Below are positions 34,360-43,463 of a stretch of DNA of 64,000 bases, piece after piece (the first letter of the stretch is position 1; each line of letters starts with the position of its first letter). The translations under genes and the position numbers were made by a program. The notes beneath the pieces were generated by a model. The model ran no database searches and was not told where the DNA came from. It was given only the letters and a program-made list of their open reading frames with translations. The stretch comes from Pseudomonas iridis (GTDB lineage Bacteria; Pseudomonadota; Gammaproteobacteria; Pseudomonadales; Pseudomonadaceae). The DNA is taken from positions 186,001 through 250,000 of the forward strand of contig NZ_JACXXO010000002.1 of assembly GCF_017980685.1 (NCBI RefSeq). The letters run 5' to 3'.

Positions 34360-34537
34360 CCCTCACCCTAACCCTCTCCCGGTGGGAGAGGGGACCGACG
34401 GTGTTGATCTCTCGGGTTACATCGACCTGAAAGACCATCCTGTCCGTAGGCTTGGTAGTGGAGTCGCAGGTCAGCGTAGAACACCCAGTCACCCCGGTCA
34501 GTCCCCGCTCCCTCCGGGAGAGGGTTAGGGGGAGGGG
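34360..34537. repeat. Terminal-inverted-repeat intergenic element, copy B
   Basis: It starts CCCTCACCCTAACCCTCTCCC and ends GGGAGAGGGTTAGGG, about 178 bp, longer than copy A. Internal CATCGACCTGAAAGA is shared with copy D. Confidence 0.8.
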
Positions 34538-34553
34538 TTTTTTGATCTGCAAT

Positions 34554-34585
34554 AAAAAAGGCCTCCCGAAGGAGGCCTCTTTTTG
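34554..34585 (-). terminator. Rho-independent terminator after glnA
   Basis: AAAAAGGCCTCC and GGAGGCCTCTTTTT form a stem with a CGAA tetraloop, followed on the minus strand by TTTTTTATT. It sits about 30 bp after the glnA stop. Confidence 0.9.
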
Positions 34586-34613
34586 TCACGCCGCGTAGCG
34601 CGGCGCTACCGGA

Positions 34614-36020
34614 TCAGCAGCTGTAGTACAGCTCATATTCCAGTGGGTGTACGAAGGTGCGGACCTTGATTTCTTCTTCGGATTTCAGCGCGATGTAAGC
34701 GTCGATGAAGTCGTCGGAGAACACGCCGCCCTTGGTCAGGAACGCACGGCCCTTGTCCAGCTCTTCCAGGGCTTCTTTCAGGCTGCCGCAAACTTGTGGG
34801 ATCTCTTTGGCCTCTTCAGGCGGCAGGTCGTACAGGTTTTTGTCAGCGGCATCGCCTGGGTGGATCTTGTTCTGGATACCGTCCAGGCCGGCCATCAGCA
34901 GTGCTGCGAAAGCCAGGTACGGGTTGGCAGCCGGGTCCGGGAAACGTGCTTCGATACGACGGCCTTTAGGGCTGTTGACGTAAGGAATACGGATCGACGC
35001 GGAACGGTTGCGAGCCGAGTAGGCCAGCATTACCGGCGCTTCGAAGCCTGGCACCAGACGCTTGTAGGAGTTGGTGGCCGGGTTGGTGAAGCCGTTCAGT
35101 GCCTTACCGTGCTTGATGATGCCGCCGATGAAGTACAGAGCGGTTTCGGACAGGCCGGCATAGCCTTCGCCAGCGAAGGTGTTCTTGCCATCTTTGGAGA
35201 TGGACATGTGTACGTGCATACCCGAACCGTTGTCGCCGTACAGCGGCTTCGGCATGAAGGTAGCGGTGCGGCCGTAAGCGTCGGCAACGTTGTGTACAAC
35301 GTATTTCAGAGTCTGAACTTCGTCAGCTTTCTTCACCAGGGTGTTGAACTTGACACCGATTTCGTTCTGACCGGCAGTCGCCACTTCGTGGTGGTGAACT
35401 TCAACGGTCTGGCCCATTTCTTCCAGTGCGTTGCACATGGCAGTACGGATTTCGTGGTCGTGGTCGAACGGCGGAACCGGGAAGTAGCCACCCTTGATGC
35501 CTGGACGGTGACCCTTGTTGCCGCCTTCGATGTCCTGGTCGGACATCCAGGAACCTTGCTCGGAGTAGATCTTGAACATCGAGCCGGAGATGTCCGACTT
35601 GAATTTCACTTCGTCGAAGATGAAGAATTCTGGCTCTGGGCCGGCGAAGACGGTGTCACCGATACCGGTGGTCTTCAGGTATTCCTCGGCGCGGTGAGCA
35701 ATGGCGCGCGGGTCGCGATCGTAGCCTTGCATGGTCGACGGTTCGATGATGTCGCACACCAGGATCAGGGTGGCGTCTTCGGTGAACGGGTCGAGAACGG
35801 CAGTTTCGTCGTCCGGCAGCAGAATCATGTCGGAGGCTTCGATGCCTTTCCAGCCAGCGATGGAGGAACCGTCGAACATCTTGCCGACTTCGAAGAAGTC
35901 GTCTTCCAGCGCATCGCGAGCCGGCATGGTCACGTGGTGCTGAGTGCCTTTGGTGTCCGTGAAGCGCAGATCAATCCACTTGACGTCATGATCTTTGATG
36001 AGTTGAACCGACTTCGACAT
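34614..36020 (-). CDS. glnA: Glutamine synthetase type I
   Basis: A 468-residue enzyme, subunit of a dodecamer, condensing ammonia and glutamate with ATP. Visible motifs are [16 protein letters not shown] (active-site loop), [31 protein letters not shown] (metal and glutamate binding), [17 protein letters not shown] and [11 protein letters not shown]. The adenylylation Tyr is in [10 protein letters not shown] near residue 397. Its promoter region has a strong sigma54 element and NtrC-like sites, so expression should rise under nitrogen limitation through the nearby NtrBC. Confidence 0.98.
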   Translation of the reverse strand: MSKSVQLIKDHDVKWIDLRFTDTKGTQHHVTMPARDALEDDFFEVGKMFDGSSIAGWKGIEASDMILLPDDETAVLDPFTEDATLILVCDIIEPSTMQGYDRDPRAIAHRAEEYLKTTGIGDTVFAGPEPEFFIFDEVKFKSDISGSMFKIYSEQGSWMSDQDIEGGNKGHRPGIKGGYFPVPPFDHDHEIRTAMCNALEEMGQTVEVHHHEVATAGQNEIGVKFNTLVKKADEVQTLKYVVHNVADAYGRTATFMPKPLYGDNGSGMHVHMSISKDGKNTFAGEGYAGLSETALYFIGGIIKHGKALNGFTNPATNSYKRLVPGFEAPVMLAYSARNRSASIRIPYVNSPKGRRIEARFPDPAANPYLAFAALLMAGLDGIQNKIHPGDAADKNLYDLPPEEAKEIPQVCGSLKEALEELDKGRAFLTKGGVFSDDFIDAYIALKSEEEIKVRTFVHPLEYELYYSC

Positions 36021-36115
36021 AGTGTCCTCCGGGTGAATTAGGGCGGGTAGTGGATGCCCTTAATAGTGGTGATGCCGGCGCGAATACTCTGCCAAGGCAA
36101 CCTGCCTCACAAGGG

Positions 36116-36131
36116 AGCAAATTGCATGCCA
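36116..36131 (-). promoter_or_regulatory. Sigma54 promoter of glnA
   Basis: On the minus strand TGGCATGCAATTTGCT matches TGGCAC-N5-TTGCW almost perfectly. Transcription would start near 36104, leaving a leader of about 85 nt before glnA. Confidence 0.85.
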
Positions 36132-36234
36132 GTGCCCCAGCATGGGTTTTATGCCCCATATTCACGCTTATTAAGGTGCAAAACCTCTTAATTCAGAAAT
36201 TATCGCCCTCTAATGTAGCGCCTTGATCTGAAAA

Positions 36235-36251
36235 TGACCCGTTTTGGTGCA
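36235..36251 (-). promoter_or_regulatory. NtrC-like site upstream of glnA
   Basis: TGACCCGTTTTGGTGCA has one perfect half-site TGGTGCA and a partial partner, 11 of 17 positions matching the palindromic consensus. It lies about 105 bp upstream of the sigma54 element. A second half-site AAGGTGCA is at 36173-36180. Confidence 0.5.
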
Positions 36252-36299
36252 TGCAAAACCTTCTGCACATTAACTGGTTAAACCTTGAGCAATTTCCGC

Positions 36300-36305
36300 T
36301 ATAAT
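36300..36305 (+). promoter_or_regulatory. Consensus -10 element before thiI
   Basis: TATAAT lies 43 bp before the thiI ATG. No good -35 was found at 16-18 bp spacing. Confidence 0.45.
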
Positions 36306-36347
36306 CCGCGCCCCCCTTTTTCGGCTGGCCCTGCGCGCGCTGTTTTC

Positions 36348-37802
36348 ATGAAACTAATCGTAAAAGTCTTCCCCGAGATCACCATCAAGAGTCGACCTGT
36401 CCGGACGAAATTCATCCGCCAGTTGGCCAAAAACATCCGCGCCGTGCTCCGCGATCTGGACCCGGCTGTGGTGGTGAACGGTGTGTGGGACAACCTCGAA
36501 CTGGAAACCCGTGTTACCGACGCCAAAGCCCTTAAAGAGATGGGCGAACGCCTGACGTGCATGCCGGGCATCGCACACTTTTTGCAGATCGACGAGTACC
36601 CGCTGGGCGACTTCGACGACATCACCGAGAAGTGCAGACAGCACTACGGCGATGCGCTGGCGGGCAAGGTTTTCTCGGTGCGCTGCAAACGTGCAGGCAA
36701 GCACACGTTCAGCTCGATGGACGTTGAAAAATACGTCGGCAGCAAGCTGCGCCGTGAGTGCGGCGCCGCCGGAATCGACCTGAAAAAGCCGGAAATCGAA
36801 GTCCGAATGGAAATTCGCGACAAACGGTTGTTTGTCATCCACAGCCAGCACAACGGCATCGGCGGTTACCCGCTCGGCGCTTTGGAGCAGACGCTGGTAT
36901 TGATGTCCGGCGGCTTTGACTCCACCGTTGCGGCCTACCAGATCATGCGCCGCGGCCTGATGGCGCACTTCTGCTTCTTCAATCTGGGCGGTCGTGCCCA
37001 CGAATTGGGCGTGATGGAAGTCGCGCACTTCATCTGGAAGAAGTACGGCAGCTCGCAACGCGTGCTATTTGTCAGTGTGCCGTTCGAAGAAGTGTTGAGC
37101 GAAATTCTCGGCAAAGTCGATAACAGTCATATGGGCGTCGTATTGAAGCGTATGATGTTGCGCGCGTCCTCTGTCATCGCCGACCGCCTGAGCATCGATG
37201 CGCTCGTCACCGGCGAAGCGATCTCCCAGGTATCGAGCCAGACGCTGCCGAACCTGTCGGTGATCGACTGCGTGACCGACAAGCTGGTGCTGCGCCCGCT
37301 GATCGTTGCGCACAAACAGGACATCATCGACACGGCCAACGAAATCGGCACTGCCGATTTTGCCCGGCACATGCCGGAGTACTGCGGGGTCATCTCGGTC
37401 AATCCGAAGACTGCCGCCAAGCGTGGCCGCGTTGAACACGAAGAGAAAGAATTCGACATGGCGGTGCTCGAGCGTGCGCTCGCCAACGCCAAACTGGTCG
37501 CCATTGATCGAGTCATCGATGAATTGGGCCAGGACTTGCAAATTGAAGAAGTCGGTGAAGCGCTGGCCGGTCAGATCGTCATCGACATCCGTCACCCGGA
37601 TGCCGCTGAAGATGAACCGCTGGAGCTTGCCGGCATAGAGGTACAGACGATGCCGTTCTATGCAGTGAACGCACGTTTCAAGGAACTGGACCCTACTCGC
37701 CAGTACCTGCTGTATTGCGACAAAGGCGTGATGAGTCGCCTGCATGCCCACCATTTGCTCAGTGAGGGGCATGCCAATGTGCGCGTTTATCGACCGAGCT
37801 AA
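36348..37802 (+). CDS. thiI: tRNA 4-thiouridine synthase / thiamine thiazole sulfurtransferase
   Basis: A 484-residue enzyme. An N-terminal ferredoxin-like and THUMP region binds tRNA (about 1-165), followed by the PP-loop [18 protein letters not shown] that adenylates U8 of tRNA. A C-terminal rhodanese domain (about 400-484) carries the persulfide Cys in [18 protein letters not shown]. It makes s4U in tRNA and supplies sulfur for the thiazole of thiamine. The ATG at 36348 gives the standard N-terminus [15 protein letters not shown]. It is divergent from glnA. Confidence 0.96.
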   Translation: MKLIVKVFPEITIKSRPVRTKFIRQLAKNIRAVLRDLDPAVVVNGVWDNLELETRVTDAKALKEMGERLTCMPGIAHFLQIDEYPLGDFDDITEKCRQHYGDALAGKVFSVRCKRAGKHTFSSMDVEKYVGSKLRRECGAAGIDLKKPEIEVRMEIRDKRLFVIHSQHNGIGGYPLGALEQTLVLMSGGFDSTVAAYQIMRRGLMAHFCFFNLGGRAHELGVMEVAHFIWKKYGSSQRVLFVSVPFEEVLSEILGKVDNSHMGVVLKRMMLRASSVIADRLSIDALVTGEAISQVSSQTLPNLSVIDCVTDKLVLRPLIVAHKQDIIDTANEIGTADFARHMPEYCGVISVNPKTAAKRGRVEHEEKEFDMAVLERALANAKLVAIDRVIDELGQDLQIEEVGEALAGQIVIDIRHPDAAEDEPLELAGIEVQTMPFYAVNARFKELDPTRQYLLYCDKGVMSRLHAHHLLSEGHANVRVYRPS

Positions 37803-37941
37803 GTGCCCGGGGCTGTTTGCCTGTGGCCTGCGTCACCGGCCCCCCGACACCGCCGTCAAGCTGTAACGGCCATGCCGGACACTACTGCTAATCGCTGCCA
37901 AGACTTGTCAGCAAACCGAATCCTCTGATCGAGATACACAA

Positions 37942-39762
37942 GTGATCGAAAATCTACGCAACATCGCCATTATTGCCCACGTTGACCATGGTAAAACCAC
38001 CCTGGTAGACAAACTCCTGCGTCAATCCGGCACTCTGGAGCGCAACGAGCTCAACGACGAGCGCGTGATGGACTCCAACGACCAGGAAAAAGAGCGCGGT
38101 ATTACCATTCTGGCGAAAAACACCGCCATCAACTGGAACGGCTACCACATCAACATCGTGGACACCCCGGGCCACGCCGACTTCGGCGGCGAAGTTGAAC
38201 GTGTAATGTCGATGGTTGACTCCGTTCTGCTGCTGGTTGACGCCCAAGACGGCCCTATGCCGCAAACCCGTTTCGTGACCAAGAAGGCTTTCGAAGCCGG
38301 CCTGCGTCCGATCGTGGTCATCAACAAGGTTGACCGTCCTGGCGCGCGTCCGGACTGGGTTCTGGACCAGATCTTCGACCTGTTCGACAACCTCGGTGCT
38401 ACCGAAGAACAACTGGACTTCCAGGTTGTTTACGCCTCGGCCCTGAACGGCATTGCCGGTCTGGATCACACCGACATGGCTGAAGACATGACCCCGCTGT
38501 ACCAAGCGGTAGTCGACCACGTTCCAGCGCCAAAAGTTGACCGTGAAGGTCCGTTCCAGATGCAAATCTCGGCACTGGACTACAACAGCTTCCTGGGTGT
38601 TATCGGCGTTGGCCGTATCGCTCGTGGTAGCGTCAAGCCGAACACTCCGGTTGTTGCTATCGGTGCCGACGGCAAGAAGCGTAACGGTCGTATCCTGAAG
38701 CTGATGGGTCACCACGGTCTGCACCGTATCGACGTTGAAGAAGCTTTCGCAGGCGATATCGTTTGCGTCAGCGGTATGGACTCGCTGTTCATCTCCGACA
38801 CCCTGTGCCACCCGGACACTGTCGAGGCGATGAAGCCTCTGACCGTCGACGAGCCAACCGTTTCGATGACCTTCCAGGTAAACGACTCGCCATTCTGCGG
38901 TAAAGAAGGCAAGTTCGTGACGTCCCGTAACATCAAGGACCGTCTGGACAAAGAGCTGCTGTACAACGTTGCTCTGCGCGTTGAAGAAGGCGACACCGCT
39001 GACAAGTTCAAGGTTTCCGGCCGTGGTGAGCTGCACCTCTCGGTACTGATCGAAACCATGCGTCGCGAAGGCTTCGAACTGGCCCTGGGCCGTCCGGAAG
39101 TGATCATTCGTGAAGTAGACGGCGTCAAGCAAGAGCCGTTCGAAAACGTGACCATCGACATCCCTGAAGAAGCTCAGGGCAAAGTGATGGAAGAGATGGG
39201 CCTGCGTAAGGGCGACCTGAGCAACATGGTGCCGGATGGCAAAGGCCGTGTGCGTCTGGAATACAACATCCCTGCTCGTGGTCTGATTGGTTTCCGTAAC
39301 CAGTTCCTGACCCTGACCAACGGTGCTGGCATCCTGACCTCGATCTTCGATCGCTACGACACCGTCAAGTCGGGCCACATGTCCGGCCGTCAGAACGGCG
39401 TTCTGGTTTCGGTTGAAACCGGCAAGGCTCTGACCTACTCCCTGGAAACCCTGCAGGCGCGTGGCAAGCTGTTCGTTGAACACGGTCAAGAGATCTACAC
39501 CGGTCAAATCGTCGGCCAGAACAGCCGCGACAACGACCTGGGTATCAACCCAACCAAAGGCAAGAAGCTCGACAACATGCGTGCTTCGGGTAAAGACGAA
39601 ACCATCGCTCTGGTTCCACCAGTGAAGTTCACTCTGGAACAGGCTCTGGAATACATCCAGGAAGACGAGCTGTGCGAAGTTACTCCTAAGTCCATCCGTC
39701 TTCGCAAGAAGATCCTGGACGAAAGCGAGCGTACCCGCGCTGCCAAGAAAGCCAAGATCTAA
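37942..39762 (+). CDS. typA: Translational GTPase TypA/BipA
   Basis: A 606-residue ribosome-associated GTPase of the EF-G family. G1 [10 protein letters not shown] (residues 11-20), G2 region [13 protein letters not shown]3 DTPGHADF, G4 NKVD are all intact. The beta-barrel domain II and the TypA-specific C-terminal domain ([31 protein letters not shown]) follow. It aids ribosome assembly and stress or cold adaptation. The start is GTG, preceded by a weak ribosome binding site. A strong terminator follows at 39784-39822. Confidence 0.97.
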   Translation: MIENLRNIAIIAHVDHGKTTLVDKLLRQSGTLERNELNDERVMDSNDQEKERGITILAKNTAINWNGYHINIVDTPGHADFGGEVERVMSMVDSVLLLVDAQDGPMPQTRFVTKKAFEAGLRPIVVINKVDRPGARPDWVLDQIFDLFDNLGATEEQLDFQVVYASALNGIAGLDHTDMAEDMTPLYQAVVDHVPAPKVDREGPFQMQISALDYNSFLGVIGVGRIARGSVKPNTPVVAIGADGKKRNGRILKLMGHHGLHRIDVEEAFAGDIVCVSGMDSLFISDTLCHPDTVEAMKPLTVDEPTVSMTFQVNDSPFCGKEGKFVTSRNIKDRLDKELLYNVALRVEEGDTADKFKVSGRGELHLSVLIETMRREGFELALGRPEVIIREVDGVKQEPFENVTIDIPEEAQGKVMEEMGLRKGDLSNMVPDGKGRVRLEYNIPARGLIGFRNQFLTLTNGAGILTSIFDRYDTVKSGHMSGRQNGVLVSVETGKALTYSLETLQARGKLFVEHGQEIYTGQIVGQNSRDNDLGINPTKGKKLDNMRASGKDETIALVPPVKFTLEQALEYIQEDELCEVTPKSIRLRKKILDESERTRAAKKAKI

Positions 39763-39783
39763 GTATTTAGTTCAGGCTTAATG

Positions 39784-39822
39784 AAAACGCCCCCGGTCGC
39801 GAGACCGGGGGCGTTTTTGTTT
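39784..39822 (+). terminator. Rho-independent terminator after typA
   Basis: AAAACGCCCCCGGTC and GACCGGGGGCGTTTTT flank a GCGA loop, followed by a T-rich tail. Confidence 0.92.
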
Positions 39823-39850
39823 GTCTGGGGTTTGTGCAGAAGATCAAGAG

Positions 39851-40039
39851 CCCCTCACCCTAGCCCTCTCCCAGAGGGAGAGGGGACTGGATCGGGGGCT
39901 GATCGGGGGATGCTTTAGCGATACGCCGACCTGATCGGGCTGTACCGAATCCATAACCGACCGGGTGTTTCAGGTCGATGTACGGCGCAAGACAACTCGG
40001 TCGGCTCCCTCTCCCTCGGGAGAGGGCTGGGGTGAGGGG
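39851..40039. repeat. Terminal-inverted-repeat intergenic element, copy C
   Basis: It starts CCCCTCACCCTAGCCCTCTC and ends GAGAGGGCTGGGGTGAGGG, about 189 bp. Internal GGGACTGGATCGG and TCGGCTCCCTCTCCCTCGGG repeat sequences of copies A and D. Confidence 0.8.
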
Positions 40040-40064
40040 CTGGATCTAAAACCCTGCGCAAATA

Positions 40065-40502
40065 TCAGAACTTCTCGATCGCCCGAAAATTCTGCTCGCG
40101 CACGACTTCCTTCGGCTTGTACGCGCAATACCCCGGCCGTGGGCCAATCTTCGGGTGGTTGCGGCAAGTGTCCGGGCGCTTGTCATAAATGGTGCATAGG
40201 CGGCTCTTACGATCCAGGTAGTAGCAATCGTTGTTGCTCATGCGCTGGAGGGTGAAGATGCCCGACTTCTGGTTGAAGCGTTCAACCAGGCCTTCCTTTT
40301 GCAAACGCTTGGCGATGTTCTTCGGCGGATCGCCCAGTTCGAACTCGTCGACCACGCCGATGCGCACCAGATCCTTGATCTTGACCTCGACCGGCAGCGT
40401 GCAGCAGCTGGAGATACAAGAGCCACACATCGGGGCCGTATATTTGGCCCACGTATCGAGACGATCGATCTCGGCGGCGGCAATCAGGTTGGGCTTCATC
40501 AT
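40065..40502 (-). CDS. YkgJ-type cysteine cluster protein
   Basis: A 145-residue cytosolic protein with a cysteine cluster near the start (MCGSCISSCCTLPVEV), a Cys in NNDCYYLDRKSRLCTIYDKRPDTCRNHP and a last Cys in GYCAYKP. The eight conserved cysteines suggest metal or Fe-S binding, as proposed for the YkgJ/zinc-or-iron-chelating family. The reaction is unknown. Two adjacent ATG codons could start it (40502 or 40499). It stands alone between typA and glgP. Confidence 0.85.
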   Translation of the reverse strand: MMKPNLIAAAEIDRLDTWAKYTAPMCGSCISSCCTLPVEVKIKDLVRIGVVDEFELGDPPKNIAKRLQKEGLVERFNQKSGIFTLQRMSNNDCYYLDRKSRLCTIYDKRPDTCRNHPKIGPRPGYCAYKPKEVVREQNFRAIEKF

Positions 40503-40760
40503 CGGGAGTTACCAGGCATGTGCATCAGGGCGCGCGATCATACCGGGACTGGTGGATTTTTGAACAACCTTTCGCCAGATTTTTTCTGCATGCAGGCATT
40601 TTGCCGAACAATTCGGCACGGCCCCTGCATTCATTAGCTCATCCGCCAGGGTAATGCCGGGCCATCTCACTGTCTCAGGAAATACTGCCGAACCAGAGCC
40701 TCCGCCGTCGGTCAGACCGTCTAGGCTCAGACAATTCCCCGCTCGCCCGAGGTCGTATCA
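40503..40760. other. Divergent region before glgP
   Basis: No gene seen. It holds two small palindromes, CTGCATGCAG (40587-40596) and TGCCGAACAATTCGGCA (40602-40618), which could be hairpins or operators. No clear promoter pair was identified. Confidence 0.4.
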
Positions 40761-43211
40761 ATGACTCAAGAACCACTAGTTCGCGAAGCAGAGGTGGCCG
40801 CATTCCGCGACGCCGTCTTGACCAAACTCACCTACGCGGTGGGCAAAGACCCTGATCACGCCTTCGACCATGACTGGTTCGAAGCCATTGCGTTGGCCGC
40901 GCGTGATCACATGGTCGAGCACTGGATGGACCACACCCGGCAGATCTACCGCAAAGGTCAGAAGCGGGTGTATTACCTCTCGCTGGAATTCCTCATCGGC
41001 CGCTTGCTCTACGACAGCCTGAGCAACCTTGGCCTGCTCGATGTGGCGCGTGAAGCCCTGACCGAACTCGGCGTCGATCTTGAGCGCATCCGCCTGCTGG
41101 AGCCCGACGCAGCGCTTGGCAACGGTGGCCTCGGCAGACTGGCGGCGTGCTTCATGGAAAGCATGTCGACCCTCGGCATTGCTGGCCACGGTTACGGTAT
41201 TCGTTATGAGCACGGTTTGTTCCGCCAGGCCATCGTCGATGGCTGGCAGCAGGAGCAGACCGAGCACTGGCTGGATTTCGGCAACCCGTGGGAGTTCGAG
41301 CGTCCGGAAGTCGCCTACCCCATCGGCTTCGGTGGCAGTGTGGAAACCGTCATCGATGCCAGCGGCCAATCCAGGCAAGTCTGGTCACCCGCCGAGACCG
41401 TCCGCGCAATTGCCTACGACACACCGGTAGTCGGTTGGCGCGGGGCGAGCGTCAATACCTTGCGCCTGTGGCGTGCGCGGGCGATGGAAGATCTGCACCT
41501 GGAACGTTTCAACGCTGGTGACCACCTGGGCGCCGTCGCCGAAGTGGCCCGTGCCGAAAGTATTTCCCGCGTGCTCTATCCGGCGGACAGCACGGAGGCC
41601 GGGCAGGAACTGCGCCTGCGTCAGGAATACTTCTTTGTCGCCGCTTCGTTGCAGGATTTGCTGCGTCGCCATCGCAACACGCACACCTCGGTGCTGACCC
41701 TGGGCGATCACGCTGCCATCCAGCTCAACGACACGCACCCCTCGATTGCCGTCGCCGAACTGATGCGCCAATTGGTCGACGTCTACGACGTGGCATGGGA
41801 TGCGGCGTGGCAAGTGACGGTCGATACGCTCTCGTACACCAACCACACTTTGCTGCCCGAAGCGCTGGAAACCTGGCCGGTCGGTTTGATGGAACGCATG
41901 CTGCCACGGCATATGCAGATCATTTACCTGATCAACGCCCAGCACATCGATTCGCTGCGCGCCAAGGGCATTCATGACTTCGACGTGCTGCGCGCGGTGT
42001 CGTTGATTGAAGAGGACAACGGTCGTCGGGTGCGCATGGGCAACCTCGCGTTTCTCGGTTCGCACAGCGTCAACGGCGTGTCCGGGTTGCACACGCAACT
42101 GATGCGCAAAACCGTATTCTCCGAGCTGCACAAGCTTTACCCGGAGCGGATCAACAACAAAACCAACGGCATCACCTTCCGCCGCTGGCTGTACCAGGCC
42201 AACTCCGAGCTGACGTCGATGCTGGTTGATGCCCTCGGCCCGGACCTGCTCGACAACCCTGAAGAACGTCTGCTGGACCTGGAGCCATTCGCCGAGAAAC
42301 CCGCGTTCCGCAAAGCCTTCGCCGAACAACGTCTGCACAGCAAAAAAGCCTTGGCCCATCTGATTCATGAACGGCTGGGGGTCGCGGTCAATCCGGCGGC
42401 GATGTTCGACGTGCAGGTCAAACGGATCCACGAGTACAAACGCCAGTTGCTCAATCTGCTTCACACCGTGGCATTGTATCAGGCGATTCGCGCTGAGCCG
42501 GAAGTCGACTGGGTGCCGCGCGTGAAGATCTTCGCCGGTAAGGCGGCGGCGAGTTATCACCAGGCCAAGTTGATCATCAAGCTGACCAACGACATCGCCC
42601 GGGTGGTGAACAACGATCCGACCGTGCGTGGCCTGTTGAAAGTGGTGTTCCTGCCTAACTACAACGTCAGCCTCGCGGAGAGCATTATTCCGGCGGCGGA
42701 CCTTTCGGAGCAGATTTCCACGGCCGGTTTCGAGGCGTCGGGCACCAGTAACATGAAGTTCGGCCTCAACGGTGCGCTGACGATCGGCACCCTCGATGGA
42801 GCCAACGTGGAGATGTGCGAGCGCATTGGCGCCGAGCACATGTTCATCTTCGGCCTCAGCGCCCAGCAGGTTGAAGCACGCAAACAGAACCATGAGTTCA
42901 GCGCTGCGCCGGACATCGCGGAGTCCCATCGCCTCAACGATGTGTTGCAAGCGATCCGCAGCGGCGTGTTCTCGCCGGATGACACTTCGCGCTATACCGG
43001 GCTGATCGATTCGCTGGTGGACTACGACCGCTTCCTGGTCTGCGCCGACTTCGACTCCTACTGGGAGGCGCAGAAGCGTGTCGAAGCGCATTGGCATGAC
43101 GCTGATAACTGGTGGCGTTCGGCGGTGTTGAATACATCGCGGATGGGCTGGTTCTCGTCCGACCGGACAATCCGCGAGTACGCCACGGATATCTGGAAGG
43201 CGCTGGAGTAA
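40761..43211 (+). CDS. glgP: Glycogen/alpha-glucan phosphorylase
   Basis: An 816-residue pyridoxal-phosphate enzyme that releases glucose-1-phosphate from alpha-1,4-glucans. KRVYYLSLEFLIGRLL near the start, GNGGLGRLAACFMESM and YGIRYEHGLF are glucosyl-site motifs. The PLP Lys lies in EASGTSNMKFGLNGALTIGTLDGANVEM near residue 660. Full length for the family. It stands alone, apart from other glycogen genes in this window. The region after it carries a REP doublet. Confidence 0.96.
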   Translation: MTQEPLVREAEVAAFRDAVLTKLTYAVGKDPDHAFDHDWFEAIALAARDHMVEHWMDHTRQIYRKGQKRVYYLSLEFLIGRLLYDSLSNLGLLDVAREALTELGVDLERIRLLEPDAALGNGGLGRLAACFMESMSTLGIAGHGYGIRYEHGLFRQAIVDGWQQEQTEHWLDFGNPWEFERPEVAYPIGFGGSVETVIDASGQSRQVWSPAETVRAIAYDTPVVGWRGASVNTLRLWRARAMEDLHLERFNAGDHLGAVAEVARAESISRVLYPADSTEAGQELRLRQEYFFVAASLQDLLRRHRNTHTSVLTLGDHAAIQLNDTHPSIAVAELMRQLVDVYDVAWDAAWQVTVDTLSYTNHTLLPEALETWPVGLMERMLPRHMQIIYLINAQHIDSLRAKGIHDFDVLRAVSLIEEDNGRRVRMGNLAFLGSHSVNGVSGLHTQLMRKTVFSELHKLYPERINNKTNGITFRRWLYQANSELTSMLVDALGPDLLDNPEERLLDLEPFAEKPAFRKAFAEQRLHSKKALAHLIHERLGVAVNPAAMFDVQVKRIHEYKRQLLNLLHTVALYQAIRAEPEVDWVPRVKIFAGKAAASYHQAKLIIKLTNDIARVVNNDPTVRGLLKVVFLPNYNVSLAESIIPAADLSEQISTAGFEASGTSNMKFGLNGALTIGTLDGANVEMCERIGAEHMFIFGLSAQQVEARKQNHEFSAAPDIAESHRLNDVLQAIRSGVFSPDDTSRYTGLIDSLVDYDRFLVCADFDSYWEAQKRVEAHWHDADNWWRSAVLNTSRMGWFSSDRTIREYATDIWKALE

Positions 43212-43308
43212 CTTTCCGCAACAAAATGTACGCAAGGCCCAACGGTTGTTGGGCCGGATCGATATACTGAGCGCCGGTCAGTGCTGGTTCAGGCACAACA
43301 TAGCCACT

Positions 43309-43396
43309 GTGGGAGCGAGCCTGCTCGCGAAAGCGGTTTGTCAGTCAACATTTCTGTTGAATGTGACAACGCTTTCGCGAGCAGGCTCGCTCCCAC
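43309..43396. repeat. REP doublet between glgP and the DUF2339 gene
   Basis: Inverted GTGGGAGCGAGCCTGCTCGCG copies about 88 bp in total. Confidence 0.9.
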
Positions 43397-43463
43397 AAGG
43401 TTTGTGCCTAGACTGATGCAATTGCCGGACTCGCCCCCTGTGGGCCGCTTAGGGATATCGACC

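Larger units (their letters stand above)
34278..34613. other. Gene-free region between DUF4124 genes and glnA
   Basis: It holds a terminal-inverted-repeat element (34360-34537) and the glnA terminator (34554-34585). No gene is seen. Confidence 0.6.
36021..36347. other. Divergent glnA/thiI regulatory region
   Basis: About 330 bp holding the glnA sigma54 promoter, NtrC-like sites and a thiI -10 element. No gene is seen. Confidence 0.7.
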
